This document shows, in pieces, positions 52,322-60,380 of a stretch of DNA of 64,000 nucleotides. How positions within the stretch are numbered: position 1 is the first letter of the stretch; each line of letters starts with the position of its first letter. Origin of the DNA: Aquibium pacificus (GTDB lineage Bacteria; Pseudomonadota; Alphaproteobacteria; Rhizobiales; Rhizobiaceae); NCBI RefSeq assembly GCF_040839445.1, contig NZ_JBDPGJ010000001.1:620001-684000 (forward strand). The letters run 5' to 3'. The position numbers were made by a program, and so were the translations under genes. The notes under the pieces were generated by a model, which was given only the letters and a program-made list of their open reading frames with translations, did no database searches and was not told the origin of the DNA.

Positions 52322-53413
52322 ATGCGGTTCCTCCACATCTGGTTCCTCGGCTGGATGGCCATCCTCCTGGCACTTCCCGCCGTCGGCCTCGCCTACAACA
52401 CCTTACGGCTGATGGACGAGACGGCGGCGGACGTCGCTTCTGGCCAGGACATAGGGTTCGCGGGACGAATAGACCGCTTCGTCGCGACTCACTTCGGTCT
52501 GCGCAAGCAGATGGTCAACCTGAACCGCGACATGAAGAAGCTGTTCTCGGGAGGCTCGCGTCGCGTCGTGGAAGGCGCGGGCGGATGGCTCTTCATCACC
52601 GACCTCGACGTGCTCGGCCAGGCGACCGGCCAGCGCTACGACGTGGCCGCGCTGTCGGCGTTCGTGAACGTTGCGGACGAACTCCGGAGCATCCTCGGCG
52701 ACCGGCCCCGCACCCTTTTGGTGGCGATCGCACCCAACAAGCACGTGATCTATCGCGAAAAGCTACCGGTCTGGGCGCGCGAGGCGCCGGTGCGCACTGA
52801 GCTGGACGCCCTGCACGACCGGCTCCGCGCGAGCGGGATCGATGCGGTTGACCTGAGGCCGGCCCTGAAGTCCTGGACAGCGGACCGTCTCGTCTACTGG
52901 AGAGGCGACACGCACTGGACAGCATTCGGCGCGGCGGTCGCGTTCAACGAGATCGTTCAAAGGGTCGGCCACTCCGGCGCGGCCGTCGATCTTGAGGCCG
53001 CCTTCGGTCCGCCTGTGCCCCTCGATCGCCGCGGCGACCTCGTCGCGATCCAGCAGTTGCAGGAGAAATTCGTCGAATTCCCCTCCCTGCCGACCGACCC
53101 TGGACTGTTCTCGGAAGCCCCCTTCGAACGCACTGTCCTGGACAAAGGCGGCAGCAACGAGATCTACAAGCTCCGTCCGCGCGACCCGTCCGACGCGCCG
53201 TCGCGGCGGCCGAAAGTCCTCGTCATCGGGGATTCCTTTTCGGCAAGCCTGCTCGGACCGCTCTTCATGCGGTTCGCGGCTGAATTCACATGGATGCCAA
53301 ACCGACTCGGCGTCCCCGACCCCGATCTGATCCGCGCGATCGATCCCGACATCGTCATCCTTGAGGCCGTCGAACGTACCATCACGTCCTTCCAGCAGGT
53401 ACCCGGCGCCTAG
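52322..53413 (+). CDS. AlgJ/AlgX-like SGNH-type O-acetyltransferase, periplasmic
   Basis: A 363-residue protein with one N-terminal membrane anchor (FLGWMAILLALPAVGLAY) and a periplasmic SGNH-like domain. The AlgX/AlgJ motif RGDTHWTAFGA supplies the Asp-His pair, and the nucleophilic Ser lies in VIGDSFSASLLG. In family members the enzyme transfers acetyl from the MBOAT partner to the polysaccharide. It starts three bases after the MBOAT stop, so the two form a transport-and-transfer pair. The 233 bp to petA hold no other recognisable gene. Confidence 0.87.
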   Translation: MRFLHIWFLGWMAILLALPAVGLAYNTLRLMDETAADVASGQDIGFAGRIDRFVATHFGLRKQMVNLNRDMKKLFSGGSRRVVEGAGGWLFITDLDVLGQATGQRYDVAALSAFVNVADELRSILGDRPRTLLVAIAPNKHVIYREKLPVWAREAPVRTELDALHDRLRASGIDAVDLRPALKSWTADRLVYWRGDTHWTAFGAAVAFNEIVQRVGHSGAAVDLEAAFGPPVPLDRRGDLVAIQQLQEKFVEFPSLPTDPGLFSEAPFERTVLDKGGSNEIYKLRPRDPSDAPSRRPKVLVIGDSFSASLLGPLFMRFAAEFTWMPNRLGVPDPDLIRAIDPDIVILEAVERTITSFQQVPGA

Positions 53414-53646
53414 CCCGTGCACCGCGCGGCGGGACGCCGGTTGCAAGCTGCGCGGCCTCCCGCGACAAACTGCCCACCCGTCCCGCTATCATATGGACAA
53501 GCCAGGGCATGACGCCTAGAAACCAACGCCAATCGCCGGGGGATTCCGACCGGCCTGCGTAGCCGTGTCTGCGCAAGCATGGTCGAGGGTATGCCAGCAA
53601 AAAGCACACCACTCGGGCGAATTGGTGGCAAGAGGATCAAGGGCCC

Positions 53647-54210
53647 GTGAGCGCACACGACATCACCGAACCCAACCGCAGGGATTTCCTGTATGTTGCC
53701 ACAGGAACCGCCGCGGTCGTCGGCGCCGGAGCGGTCGTATGGCCGTTCATCGACCAGATGCGCCCCGACGCCTCGACGCTCGCACTGGCCACGATCGAGG
53801 TCGACGTGTCGGCGATCGAGCCGGGAATGTCGATCACCGCGAAATGGCGCGGCAAGCCCATCTTCATCCGCAACCGCACGCCAGAGGAAATCGCGGCCGC
53901 CAAGGATGTGCCGCTGACGGAACTCAAGGATCCCATCGCGCGCAACGCCAATATCCCCGCCGATTCGCCTGCGACCGACGTCGCGCGCTCGGCCGGCGAG
54001 AGCATGGAGAACTGGATCGTGATGGTCGGCTCCTGCACCCATCTCGGCTGCGTGCCGCTCGGCCAGGCGGGCGATTTCGGCGGCTGGTTCTGCCCTTGCC
54101 ACGGGTCGCACTACGATACGGCGGGACGCATCCGCAAAGGCCCGGCGCCTCAGAATCTGGCGGTGCCGACATTCGAATTCATATCCGACGCCACGATCCG
54201 GATCGGCTGA
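53647..54210 (+). CDS. petA: Ubiquinol-cytochrome c reductase Rieske iron-sulfur subunit
   Basis: A 187-residue Rieske protein of the cytochrome bc1 complex. The N-terminus carries a twin-arginine signal/anchor (NRRDFLYVATGTAAVVGAGA) with one membrane helix. The 2Fe-2S cluster box is complete: CTHLGC and CPCHGS, followed by the GPAPQNLAVP loop. It moves electrons from ubiquinol to cytochrome c1 on the periplasmic face. GTG at 53647 is used. First gene of petABC. Confidence 0.95.
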   Translation: MSAHDITEPNRRDFLYVATGTAAVVGAGAVVWPFIDQMRPDASTLALATIEVDVSAIEPGMSITAKWRGKPIFIRNRTPEEIAAAKDVPLTELKDPIARNANIPADSPATDVARSAGESMENWIVMVGSCTHLGCVPLGQAGDFGGWFCPCHGSHYDTAGRIRKGPAPQNLAVPTFEFISDATIRIG

Positions 54211-54229
54211 GTTTAAGGGGACGACTGAT

Positions 54230-55531
54230 ATGGCCGGTGGACACTCTGCCTACACCCCGAATACCGGGTTCGAGCGCTGGATAGACAAGCGCATGCCCCT
54301 GCCGCGACTGATGTACGACAGCTTCGTGGCCTATCCCGTTCCGCGCAACCTGAACTACGCCTACACATTCGGCGGCATCCTCTCCATCATGCTGGTGTCG
54401 CAGATCCTCACCGGCGTGGTGCTTGCAATGCACTACACCGCCGATACGACGCTCGCCTTCAATTCGGTCGAGAAGATCATGCGCGACGTCAATTCGGGAT
54501 GGCTGCTGCGCTACCTGCACGCCAACGGCGCCTCGTTCTTCTTCATCGCCGTCTACATCCACATCTTCCGCGGCCTCTATTACGGCTCCTACAAGGCCCC
54601 GCGCGAGCTTCTGTGGATCCTCGGCTGCATCATCTATCTTCTGATGATGGCGACGGGCTTCATGGGCTACGTGCTCCCCTGGGGTCAGATGAGTTTCTGG
54701 GGCGCCACCGTCATCACCGGCTTCTTCACCGCCATCCCGCTGGTTGGCGAGTGGATCCAGCAGCTGCTGCTGGGCGGCTTCGCGGTCGACAACCCGACGC
54801 TCAACCGCTTCTATTCACTGCACTACCTGCTGCCCTTCATGATCGCGGGCGTGGTCGTGCTGCATGTCTGGGCGCTGCATGTCACCGGCCAAACCAATCC
54901 GACCGGCATCGAGGTCAAGGAGAAGACCGATACGGTCGCCTTCACGCCATACGCGACCATCAAGGACGCGTTCGCGATGATCGTGTTCCTCGCGGTGTTC
55001 GCCTATTTCGTCTTCTACATCCCTAACTTCCTCGGCCATCCCGACAACTACGTCGTTGCCGATCCGCTGAAGACGCCGGCGCATATCGTTCCTGAATGGT
55101 ACTACCTGCCGTTCTATGCCATCCTGCGCGCCATCACCTTCAACATCGGGCCGATCGACTCCAAGCTCGGCGGCGTGCTCGCCATGTTCGGCTCGATCGC
55201 GGTCCTGTTCTTCGTGCCGTGGCTCGACACCTCGAAGGTGCGCTCGGCGGTCTACCGGCCGTGGTACAAGCTGTTCTTCTGGCTCTTCGTCATCAATGCC
55301 ATCTTCCTCGGCTGGCTGGGCTCGCGCCCGGCGGAAGGCAGCTACGTGATCATGTCGCAGATCGCCACGTTCTACTACTTCGCCTTCTTCATCATCATCA
55401 TGCCGGTCCTCGGCCTGATCGAAACGCCGCGAAGGCTGCCGAACTCGATCACCGAGGCGGTGCTTGCCAAGACCAAGGGAAGCGCGACCGCCACACCGGA
55501 AGGTGCCGCCGCGGCGCCCGAGAACCGCTGA
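54230..55531 (+). CDS. petB: Cytochrome b of the bc1 complex
   Basis: A 433-residue, eight-helix membrane subunit that holds the two b haems and both quinone sites. The first haem-ligand helix is in YLHANGASFFFIAVYIHIFR; GSYKAPRELLWILG, LPWGQMSFWGATVITGF and the quinol-oxidation motif PEWYYLPFYAILR are diagnostic. The C-terminus ends in an Ala-rich tail (GAAAAPENR) common in alphaproteobacteria. It lies 19 bp after petA and 35 bp before petC. Confidence 0.97.
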   Translation: MAGGHSAYTPNTGFERWIDKRMPLPRLMYDSFVAYPVPRNLNYAYTFGGILSIMLVSQILTGVVLAMHYTADTTLAFNSVEKIMRDVNSGWLLRYLHANGASFFFIAVYIHIFRGLYYGSYKAPRELLWILGCIIYLLMMATGFMGYVLPWGQMSFWGATVITGFFTAIPLVGEWIQQLLLGGFAVDNPTLNRFYSLHYLLPFMIAGVVVLHVWALHVTGQTNPTGIEVKEKTDTVAFTPYATIKDAFAMIVFLAVFAYFVFYIPNFLGHPDNYVVADPLKTPAHIVPEWYYLPFYAILRAITFNIGPIDSKLGGVLAMFGSIAVLFFVPWLDTSKVRSAVYRPWYKLFFWLFVINAIFLGWLGSRPAEGSYVIMSQIATFYYFAFFIIIMPVLGLIETPRRLPNSITEAVLAKTKGSATATPEGAAAAPENR

Positions 55532-55566
55532 GCCGGACCACCGTGAATCCTGAAAGGACTTTTGGA

Positions 55567-56430
55567 ATGAAGAAGATTCTCGGCGGTCTGGCAGCCATCG
55601 GAGTTGCCCTCGGCATGGCCTCCGGCGTCGCCCTGGCACAGGCAGACCATGCCAGCGTGGCGGAGCCGACGCACTTCCCGATCCTGAAGCCGCACCAACT
55701 CGACTGGTCCTTCGACGGGCCGTTCGGCACCTACGACAAGGGCCAACTCCAGCGCGGGCTCAAGGTGTACCGGGAGGTCTGCTCGGCGTGTCACAGCATG
55801 AACCTCGTCGCTTTCCGCACGCTCGAGCATCTCGGCTATTCCGAGGAGCAGGTGAAGGTGCTGGCAGCCGAATACACCGTCACCGACGGCCCGAACGCGG
55901 ACGGCGACATGTTCGAACGGGCGGCAGTTCCGTCGGATTATTTCCCCTCACCGTTCCCCAACACCCAGGCGGCGGCCGCGTCCAATGGCGGAGCGGCTCC
56001 GCCCGACTTCTCGCTGCTGGCAAAGGCGCGTGTCGTCGAGCGCGGGTTCCCCACCTTCGTTTTCGACGTCTTCACGCAGTATGCCGAGGGCGGGCCGGAC
56101 TACGTCTATTCGCTCCTGACCGGCTACGATCACGAGCCGCCCGAAGGCATGGAGATCCCCGAGGGCACCTACTACAACCCCTACTTCATCGCCGGAAAAT
56201 CTCTCGCGATGGCGCCGCCGCTGTCCGACGACGTCGTCACCTATGACGACGGGGCGCCCCAGACGGTCGACCAGTATTCCCGGGACGTCGCCGCTTTCAT
56301 GATGTGGGCCGCCGAGCCGCATCTGGAAGACCGCAAGCGCACCGGCTTCCGGGTCATGATCTTCCTCGTCATCTTCGCCGGCCTGGTTTATTTGACCAAG
56401 CGCAAGGTCTGGCACCAACTCGCGCACTGA
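55567..56430 (+). CDS. petC: Cytochrome c1 of the bc1 complex
   Basis: A 287-residue haem protein. A Sec signal peptide (LGGLAAIGVALGMASGVALA) is followed by the CSACH haem c attachment motif in VYREVCSACHSMNLVAFR, the Met ligand in GKSLAMAPPLSDDVV and a C-terminal membrane anchor (VMIFLVIFAGLVYLTKRKVW). It passes electrons to soluble cytochrome c. ATG at 55567 after AAGGA; longer reading into petB is discounted. Followed by a hairpin that probably ends the operon. Confidence 0.96.
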   Translation: MKKILGGLAAIGVALGMASGVALAQADHASVAEPTHFPILKPHQLDWSFDGPFGTYDKGQLQRGLKVYREVCSACHSMNLVAFRTLEHLGYSEEQVKVLAAEYTVTDGPNADGDMFERAAVPSDYFPSPFPNTQAAAASNGGAAPPDFSLLAKARVVERGFPTFVFDVFTQYAEGGPDYVYSLLTGYDHEPPEGMEIPEGTYYNPYFIAGKSLAMAPPLSDDVVTYDDGAPQTVDQYSRDVAAFMMWAAEPHLEDRKRTGFRVMIFLVIFAGLVYLTKRKVWHQLAH

Positions 56431-56455
56431 TTTATCCCGGCGCGCGAATTCCACG

Positions 56456-56479
56456 AAGGGCGTCCGTGAGGGCGCCCTT
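56456..56479 (+). terminator. Terminator-like hairpin after petC
   Basis: AAGGGCG (56456-56462), ten-base loop, CGCCCTT (56473-56479), followed by a short T-rich GTCATTT. It lies 25 bases after the petC stop and before apt. Confidence 0.6.
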
Positions 56480-56560
56480 GTCATTTCGCAAGCCGGGGCC
56501 GAGGATAATCCTATCCGGACGGACCGTCGGCCCGGACGTCGAACCGCAACGGATCCCCAC

Positions 56561-57106
56561 ATGAAGACCTCCCTCGAAGACACGCTGCTTGCGGCGATCC
56601 GCACAATCCCGGACTACCCGAAGCCGGGCATCCTGTTCCGCGACATCACGACCCTTCTCGGCAATGCGCGCGCTTTCCGTCGCGCGGTCGACGAACTCGT
56701 GCATCCCTATGCCGGCACCAAGATCGACAAGATCGCCGGCATCGAGGCGCGTGGCTTCATCCTCGGCGGCGCCATCGCGCACCAGCTTTCGGCCGGCTTC
56801 ATCCCGATCCGCAAGAAGGGCAAGCTGCCGCACGACACCGTGCGCGTCGCCTACAGCCTCGAATACGGCGTCGACGAAATGGAGATGCACAAGGACGCGG
56901 TGAAGGAGGGCGAGAAGGTCATTCTGGTCGACGATCTGATCGCCACAGGGGGAACCGCGGAAGGCGCCACGCGCCTGCTCAGGCAGATGGGCGCCGACAT
57001 CGTCGCCGCCTGCTTCGTCATCGACCTGCCCGATCTGGGCGGGCGCGCAAAGCTCGAGGCGCTCGGCGTGGAGGTGCGCACGCTGATCGCCTTCTCGGGG
57101 CACTGA
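56561..57106 (+). CDS. apt: Adenine phosphoribosyltransferase
   Basis: A 181-residue purine-salvage enzyme that makes AMP from adenine and PRPP. The PRPP-binding motif VILVDDLIATGGTAEGA is exact, and the N-terminal IRTIPDYPKPGILFRDITTL plus GIEARGFILGGAIAHQL are typical of Apt. It commonly follows petABC in this order of bacteria. About 130 bp separate it from petC, with a probable terminator between, so it may have its own promoter. Confidence 0.96.
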   Translation: MKTSLEDTLLAAIRTIPDYPKPGILFRDITTLLGNARAFRRAVDELVHPYAGTKIDKIAGIEARGFILGGAIAHQLSAGFIPIRKKGKLPHDTVRVAYSLEYGVDEMEMHKDAVKEGEKVILVDDLIATGGTAEGATRLLRQMGADIVAACFVIDLPDLGGRAKLEALGVEVRTLIAFSGH

Positions 57107-57291
57107 ATCCCACCCCGCGCCAAAAGACTTCCGGACCCGTCCAGCCGACAGCGTCTTGCGCAGGCCGGCCCGGTCGCCTCGGTTCTCCGATTTGCATTCC
57201 CGGCGCTGCCGCCTAAGTTTCCGGTGATCGATCCCATGCCCTAGACGGCGAGGCACGACCTCCCGACAGGCCATAGCCAGAGCGAAGCGGA

Positions 57292-57495
57292 ATGACGGAA
57301 AGACGAGAAGCAAATGTGACGCCGCTGCGGCCGCGCGGCAAATGTCCCGAATGCGGCAAGCTCTCAGCCCGGCAGTCTTTCCCGTTCTGCTCGCAGCGCT
57401 GCAAGGACGTCGACCTGAACCGGTGGCTGTCCGGGCGCTACGTCATTCCTGGCGAGCCGCTGGACGGGCAGAACGACGACGAGGATCGCGGCTGA
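57292..57495 (+). CDS. yacG: DNA gyrase inhibitor YacG (zinc-binding)
   Basis: A 67-residue zinc protein with CPECGKL and FCSQRCKDVDLNRWL giving four cysteines for one Zn2+, and the family end SGRYVIPGEPLD. YacG binds gyrase GyrB and blocks DNA binding. The position just before tRNA-Phe is usual in Hyphomicrobiales. The 185 bp upstream to apt and 289 bp downstream to the tRNA contain no other gene that I can support. Confidence 0.93.
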   Translation: MTERREANVTPLRPRGKCPECGKLSARQSFPFCSQRCKDVDLNRWLSGRYVIPGEPLDGQNDDEDRG

Positions 57496-57695
57496 CCGGA
57501 CGCCGTCCGGCGGCCGCCGGTGGCTGTCTCGGACGCGTCCAGCAGCCTCTTTTTCACCGGGGAAGCGGCGTCTGCCGGCGCCCCAGGCGTTCGTTCCGGG
57601 CCTATCAGGCCAACTCCTTCCGGACAGGCGCCATCCTCGCCGTGGGCCGGGTTCGCGAGCTTTTTCCGATTGTCCGATTTCTGTCACGAGGGCGC

Positions 57696-57723
57696 TGGAC
57701 AGGGGGGAATCCCGTGCTATAAC
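57696..57723 (+). promoter_or_regulatory. Promoter for tRNA-Phe
   Basis: TGGACA (57696-57701), a 16-base spacer and TATAAC (57718-57723) resemble a strong sigma-70 promoter, 61 bases before the mature tRNA 5' end. Confidence 0.6.
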
Positions 57724-57784
57724 CCACGCGCTTTCGGGCTAATGCCCGACGATGCCGCGGCGGTCTACGACGGTCCGTCATCAT

Positions 57785-57860
57785 GCCCAGGTAGCTCAGT
57801 TGGTAGAGCATGCGACTGAAAATCGCAGTGTCGGTGGTTCGATTCCGCCCCTGGGCACCA
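57785..57860 (+). tRNA. tRNA-Phe (anticodon GAA), CCA encoded
   Basis: Acceptor arms GCCCAGG (57785-57791) and CCTGGGC (57850-57856) pair fully, with discriminator A and CCA. The anticodon loop CTGAAAA gives GAA for Phe. The T-loop GGTTCGATTCC is canonical. tRNA-Phe is a known integration target of symbiosis-island-type elements in Mesorhizobium, and integrase-like debris follows here. Confidence 0.97.
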
Positions 57861-57970
57861 CTCCCCCTTCTCCCCTCTGAACATATCTGAAAGTAACCCT
57901 TGCTTTTAAACGAGTTCTGTTTCGCCAACTGACCATGGCTGAACATGGCATCCCCTTGCCTCGCACGAGA

Positions 57971-57995
57971 ATGGGGGTATCCGTATGGGGGTATC
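57971..57995 (+). repeat. Tandem 11-bp repeat downstream of tRNA-Phe
   Basis: ATGGGGGTATC occurs at 57971-57981 and 57985-57995, 14 bases apart. It sits between the tRNA and the integrase relic, where int promoters and recombinase arm sites lie in islands of this type. Confidence 0.7.
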
Positions 57996-58024
57996 TTGCA
58001 GTCCACGGGAGGCAATACCCCGCG

Positions 58025-58150
58025 ATGCCCTCTCCGAATTCAGTGTTCGCAACGCCAAGCCTCGGGAAGCACATTCCAGTTGCCTGCATGTTACGGCGAG
58101 CCCAGCGGCGGCGGGAGCAGTGCACGTGGGAAGATGCACACTGGCTGTCT
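58025..58150 (+). pseudogene. Decayed tyrosine-integrase N-terminus
   Basis: One frame reads LSEFSVRNAKPRE from about 58027, matching the start of phage/island integrases (typically a Met followed by an L-T-D-x-x-VRNAKPRE pattern). The natural ATG at 58025 is out of frame with it by one base, and a later piece (PSGGG, where the family has PSGGK) is in a third frame, so at least two frameshifts have occurred. No catalytic domain remains. Being directly downstream of tRNA-Phe fits an island integrase left after loss of the element. Confidence 0.5.
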
Positions 58151-58156
58151 TCGTAG

Positions 58157-58321
58157 TCACACTGGCTTGCAGGCCAGTCTGATCCATTCGCCGCCGATTG
58201 TTTCGGCCGATTGATCGGATTGGACATCAAACTGCTCGGCCCATTCGGCCCGCGTCTTCTCGTCCCTGATCGCGGCAAGTGCGACTTTTCGCCTTGTAGG
58301 CTGACTGTGGCTACGGCGCAG
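58157..58321 (-). pseudogene. IS3-family OrfA (transposase helix-turn-helix) relic
   Basis: The minus strand encodes RRSHSQPTRRKVALAAIRD followed by EKTRAEWAEQFDV, which matches the OrfA helix-turn-helix of IS3-type elements (family pattern RRNHSPAFKAKVALAA, KTLAELAQQFDVHPNQI). A TGA lies just upstream of the segment, the sequence diverges after QFDV, and a stop occurs at 58157. OrfB is absent. It is a short, inactive fragment pointing back toward the integrase relic. Confidence 0.6.
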
Positions 58322-58361
58322 TCATCTGCAAATGGTCTCGCCTGTTCATGTCATCATGCCG

Positions 58362-58422
58362 ATCTCTGTCAGAAATTCCACTTGTACAGAGTGTCCCGCT
58401 TTACGGAGCCATCTCTGTCAGA
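58362..58422. repeat. 12-bp direct repeat near the IS relic
   Basis: ATCTCTGTCAGA occurs at 58362-58373 and 58411-58422. Between them lies a GTCCCGCTTTACGGAGCC segment reminiscent of IS3-type terminal repeats. This may be the outer edge of the decayed IS. Confidence 0.5.
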
Positions 58423-58467
58423 TCGTCCGAATTCCGCTTTGCATACATGATTGATTTGTCCTCATGC

Positions 58468-58512
58468 AGGGGGACGCTTCCCCCTAGGGCAGCAGATAGT
58501 CTGCTTGGGGGA
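58468..58512 (+). promoter_or_regulatory. Alternative hairpins in the leader of the second TRAP operon
   Basis: AGGGGGA (58468-58474) pairs with TCCCCCT (58479-58485) over a four-base loop. The same TCCCCC (58479-58484) can instead pair with GGGGGA (58507-58512), enclosing a second stem AGCAGA-TAG-TCTGCT (58491-58505). The two folds exclude each other, as in attenuators or riboswitches. The dctP start is 92 bases further on. Confidence 0.5.
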
Positions 58513-58603
58513 GAGGCACACGTGTCCAACAGAGCGGCCGAAGCTCAACCACGGATGCAGTGGGCCTTTTTCAGCAGAGTTCCGCTATTCATGAGGGAGT
58601 GAG

Positions 58604-59752
58604 ATGAAAGCGAGCAAATGGATCGTTTGCGCCGGCGTTGCCGGCGTATTGTCAGCCGTGGCGAGTGTGTCGGCGGCTCAGGCGGTGGAGCTTCGGTATG
58701 CAACCGGCTTCGCTCCGAACTCGACCGGCGCCAAAGCGGCCGACGTGTATGCGGAAAAGGCCAAGGAGTACTCGGGCGGCGACATCGACATGAAGGTCTT
58801 CGCGCAGTCCCTCTTGAGCTTCTCCGAAATGTCTCCGGGCGTGCGCGACGGCATCGCCGATATAGGCATGGTGCTGTTCCCGTACTTTCCGGCCGAGTTT
58901 CCGAATTCGACCATGGTTTCCGAGATGACCATGCTGTTCTCACTGCATGACACCAACAACCGCGGCGGCCTAGCCTGGCATGGCGCGCTCGTCGAATACA
59001 TCATGCTGAACTGCGACAAATGCCGCGGTGAGATCAAGGCGCAGAACCAGGTGTTCACGTCGACCTCATCCACCGAGTACATGCTGATGTGCATCAAGCC
59101 GATCGAGAAGGCGCAGGACATGCAGGGCGTGCGCATCCGCGCGCCGGGGGCGCACTGGACCCGCTGGGCCCAGTCGCTCGGCGCGGTCTCCGTCTCGATC
59201 CCGCAAAACGAGATTTTCGAGGGCTTGAGCCAGGGCCTTCTCGACTGCTCGCTGAACGGTGCGGCCGAACTCGTCGACCTCGGCCTGATGGACGTCGTCA
59301 AGTACGTCATTCGCGACGTGCCCGGCGGCGGCTTCGGCGGTACCGCCCAGTCGAACGTCAACCTCGACGTCTGGACCGGCCTCTCGCCGGAGCAGCGCCT
59401 GAACCTGCTCAAGGCGAGCAACTATCACGGCGCCCTGAACTCCTGGAACTACAACGTCAATAACCAGGCGGCGCTGGCCAAGGCCGAAGAACGCGGGATC
59501 GACGTCATCGAGCCGGCGCAGGAGTTCATCGACGCGACCCGTGCCTTCACGCAGGAGGACCTTCAGACGATCGCCAAGAGTTACGCCGAGAAGTACCAAC
59601 TGGAGGGTACCGACGAGGCGATCGCGAAGATGCAGGAACTCTTCGAGAAATGGGTTGGGCTGGTGCAGGACATCGACAGTGCCGACGCCTTCGCGGACCT
59701 GGTCTGGAACGAGGCCGTCTCCAAGGTGGACGTCGCTTCGTACGGTCAATGA
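58604..59752 (+). CDS. TRAP transporter substrate-binding protein, DctP family (locus 2)
   Basis: A 382-residue periplasmic receptor. Signal peptide: KWIVCAGVAGVLSAVASVSA. The DctP core is clear, with the carboxylate-binding Arg in GVRIRAPGAHWTRW followed by VSIPQNEIFEGLSQGLLDC. It differs from the locus 1 protein: it has a CxxC (LNCDKCRGE) and a longer C-terminus, so a different solute is expected. Its neighbours (acyl-CoA dehydrogenase, MaoC hydratase, AMP-forming ligase) suggest an organic acid that is activated to a CoA ester. GGGAG precedes the ATG, and an intrinsic terminator follows the stop. Confidence 0.9.
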   Translation: MKASKWIVCAGVAGVLSAVASVSAAQAVELRYATGFAPNSTGAKAADVYAEKAKEYSGGDIDMKVFAQSLLSFSEMSPGVRDGIADIGMVLFPYFPAEFPNSTMVSEMTMLFSLHDTNNRGGLAWHGALVEYIMLNCDKCRGEIKAQNQVFTSTSSTEYMLMCIKPIEKAQDMQGVRIRAPGAHWTRWAQSLGAVSVSIPQNEIFEGLSQGLLDCSLNGAAELVDLGLMDVVKYVIRDVPGGGFGGTAQSNVNLDVWTGLSPEQRLNLLKASNYHGALNSWNYNVNNQAALAKAEERGIDVIEPAQEFIDATRAFTQEDLQTIAKSYAEKYQLEGTDEAIAKMQELFEKWVGLVQDIDSADAFADLVWNEAVSKVDVASYGQ

Positions 59753-59773
59753 TCTCGGCGAAAGCGAAGAAGG

Positions 59774-59799
59774 AAGCGGCCACCGTCGGCCGCTTTTTT
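59774..59799 (+). terminator. Intrinsic terminator between dctP and dctQ (locus 2)
   Basis: AAGCGGCC (59774-59781), six-base loop, GGCCGCTT (59788-59795), running into six Ts (59794-59799). It is a textbook rho-independent terminator inside an operon, so most transcripts should end after the receptor gene. Confidence 0.85.
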
Positions 59800-59831
59800 C
59801 TTCGCGCGGCTTCGGCAACGTGGAGGGGACG

Positions 59832-60380
59832 ATGTTCAATCTCGGAAAGGCAATATCCCGAGCCATAAGCTTCATCTCGAACATCGGAGCGATTTTCATC
59901 ATCGTCATGATGCTGCACATCACCGCTGATGTCGTGATGCGGTATTTCTTCAAATCCTCGGTCGACGGAACGATCGAGATCGTCACGAACTACTACATGA
60001 TCATCATAGGGTTTCTCACCCTGTGCTTCACCGAGGAGAAGAACCGGAACATCTCGGTCGAACTCGTGACCGACCAGATGCCGGTATGGCTGCAGCGCCA
60101 TCTGGAAGCGTTTTCCTACCTCCTGTCGATCATCGTGTTCGGATTCCTGACGGTCAGGACCTTTTTCGAAGCCCAGAAGAAGCAGGCGATCGGCGCCTTT
60201 GTCACCCAGGGCACCTCCGACATCATCATATGGCCGGCATACTACGTCATCCCCGTGGGATGCGTTCTCGTCCTGGTTGTCCTGCTCTACAAGTTGGCCT
60301 GCTACGTGACGGGTTCGCCGTCGGGCCTGAACGAGAGCCTGGTCGATACGCTGCCCGAGAGAGCAGGGGCGTCGACATGA
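59832..60380 (+). CDS. TRAP transporter small membrane subunit, DctQ family (locus 2)
   Basis: A 182-residue, four-helix membrane protein (NIGAIFIIVMMLHITADVVM and IVTNYYMIIIGFLTLCFTEE among the helices). FTEEKNRNISVELVTDQMP is the usual DctQ loop between helices 2 and 3. The ATG at 59832 has GGAGGGG six bases upstream. It lies 31 bases after the terminator of the receptor gene and overlaps the dctM start by four bases (ATGA). It should connect the receptor with the large subunit. Confidence 0.9.
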   Translation: MFNLGKAISRAISFISNIGAIFIIVMMLHITADVVMRYFFKSSVDGTIEIVTNYYMIIIGFLTLCFTEEKNRNISVELVTDQMPVWLQRHLEAFSYLLSIIVFGFLTVRTFFEAQKKQAIGAFVTQGTSDIIIWPAYYVIPVGCVLVLVVLLYKLACYVTGSPSGLNESLVDTLPERAGAST

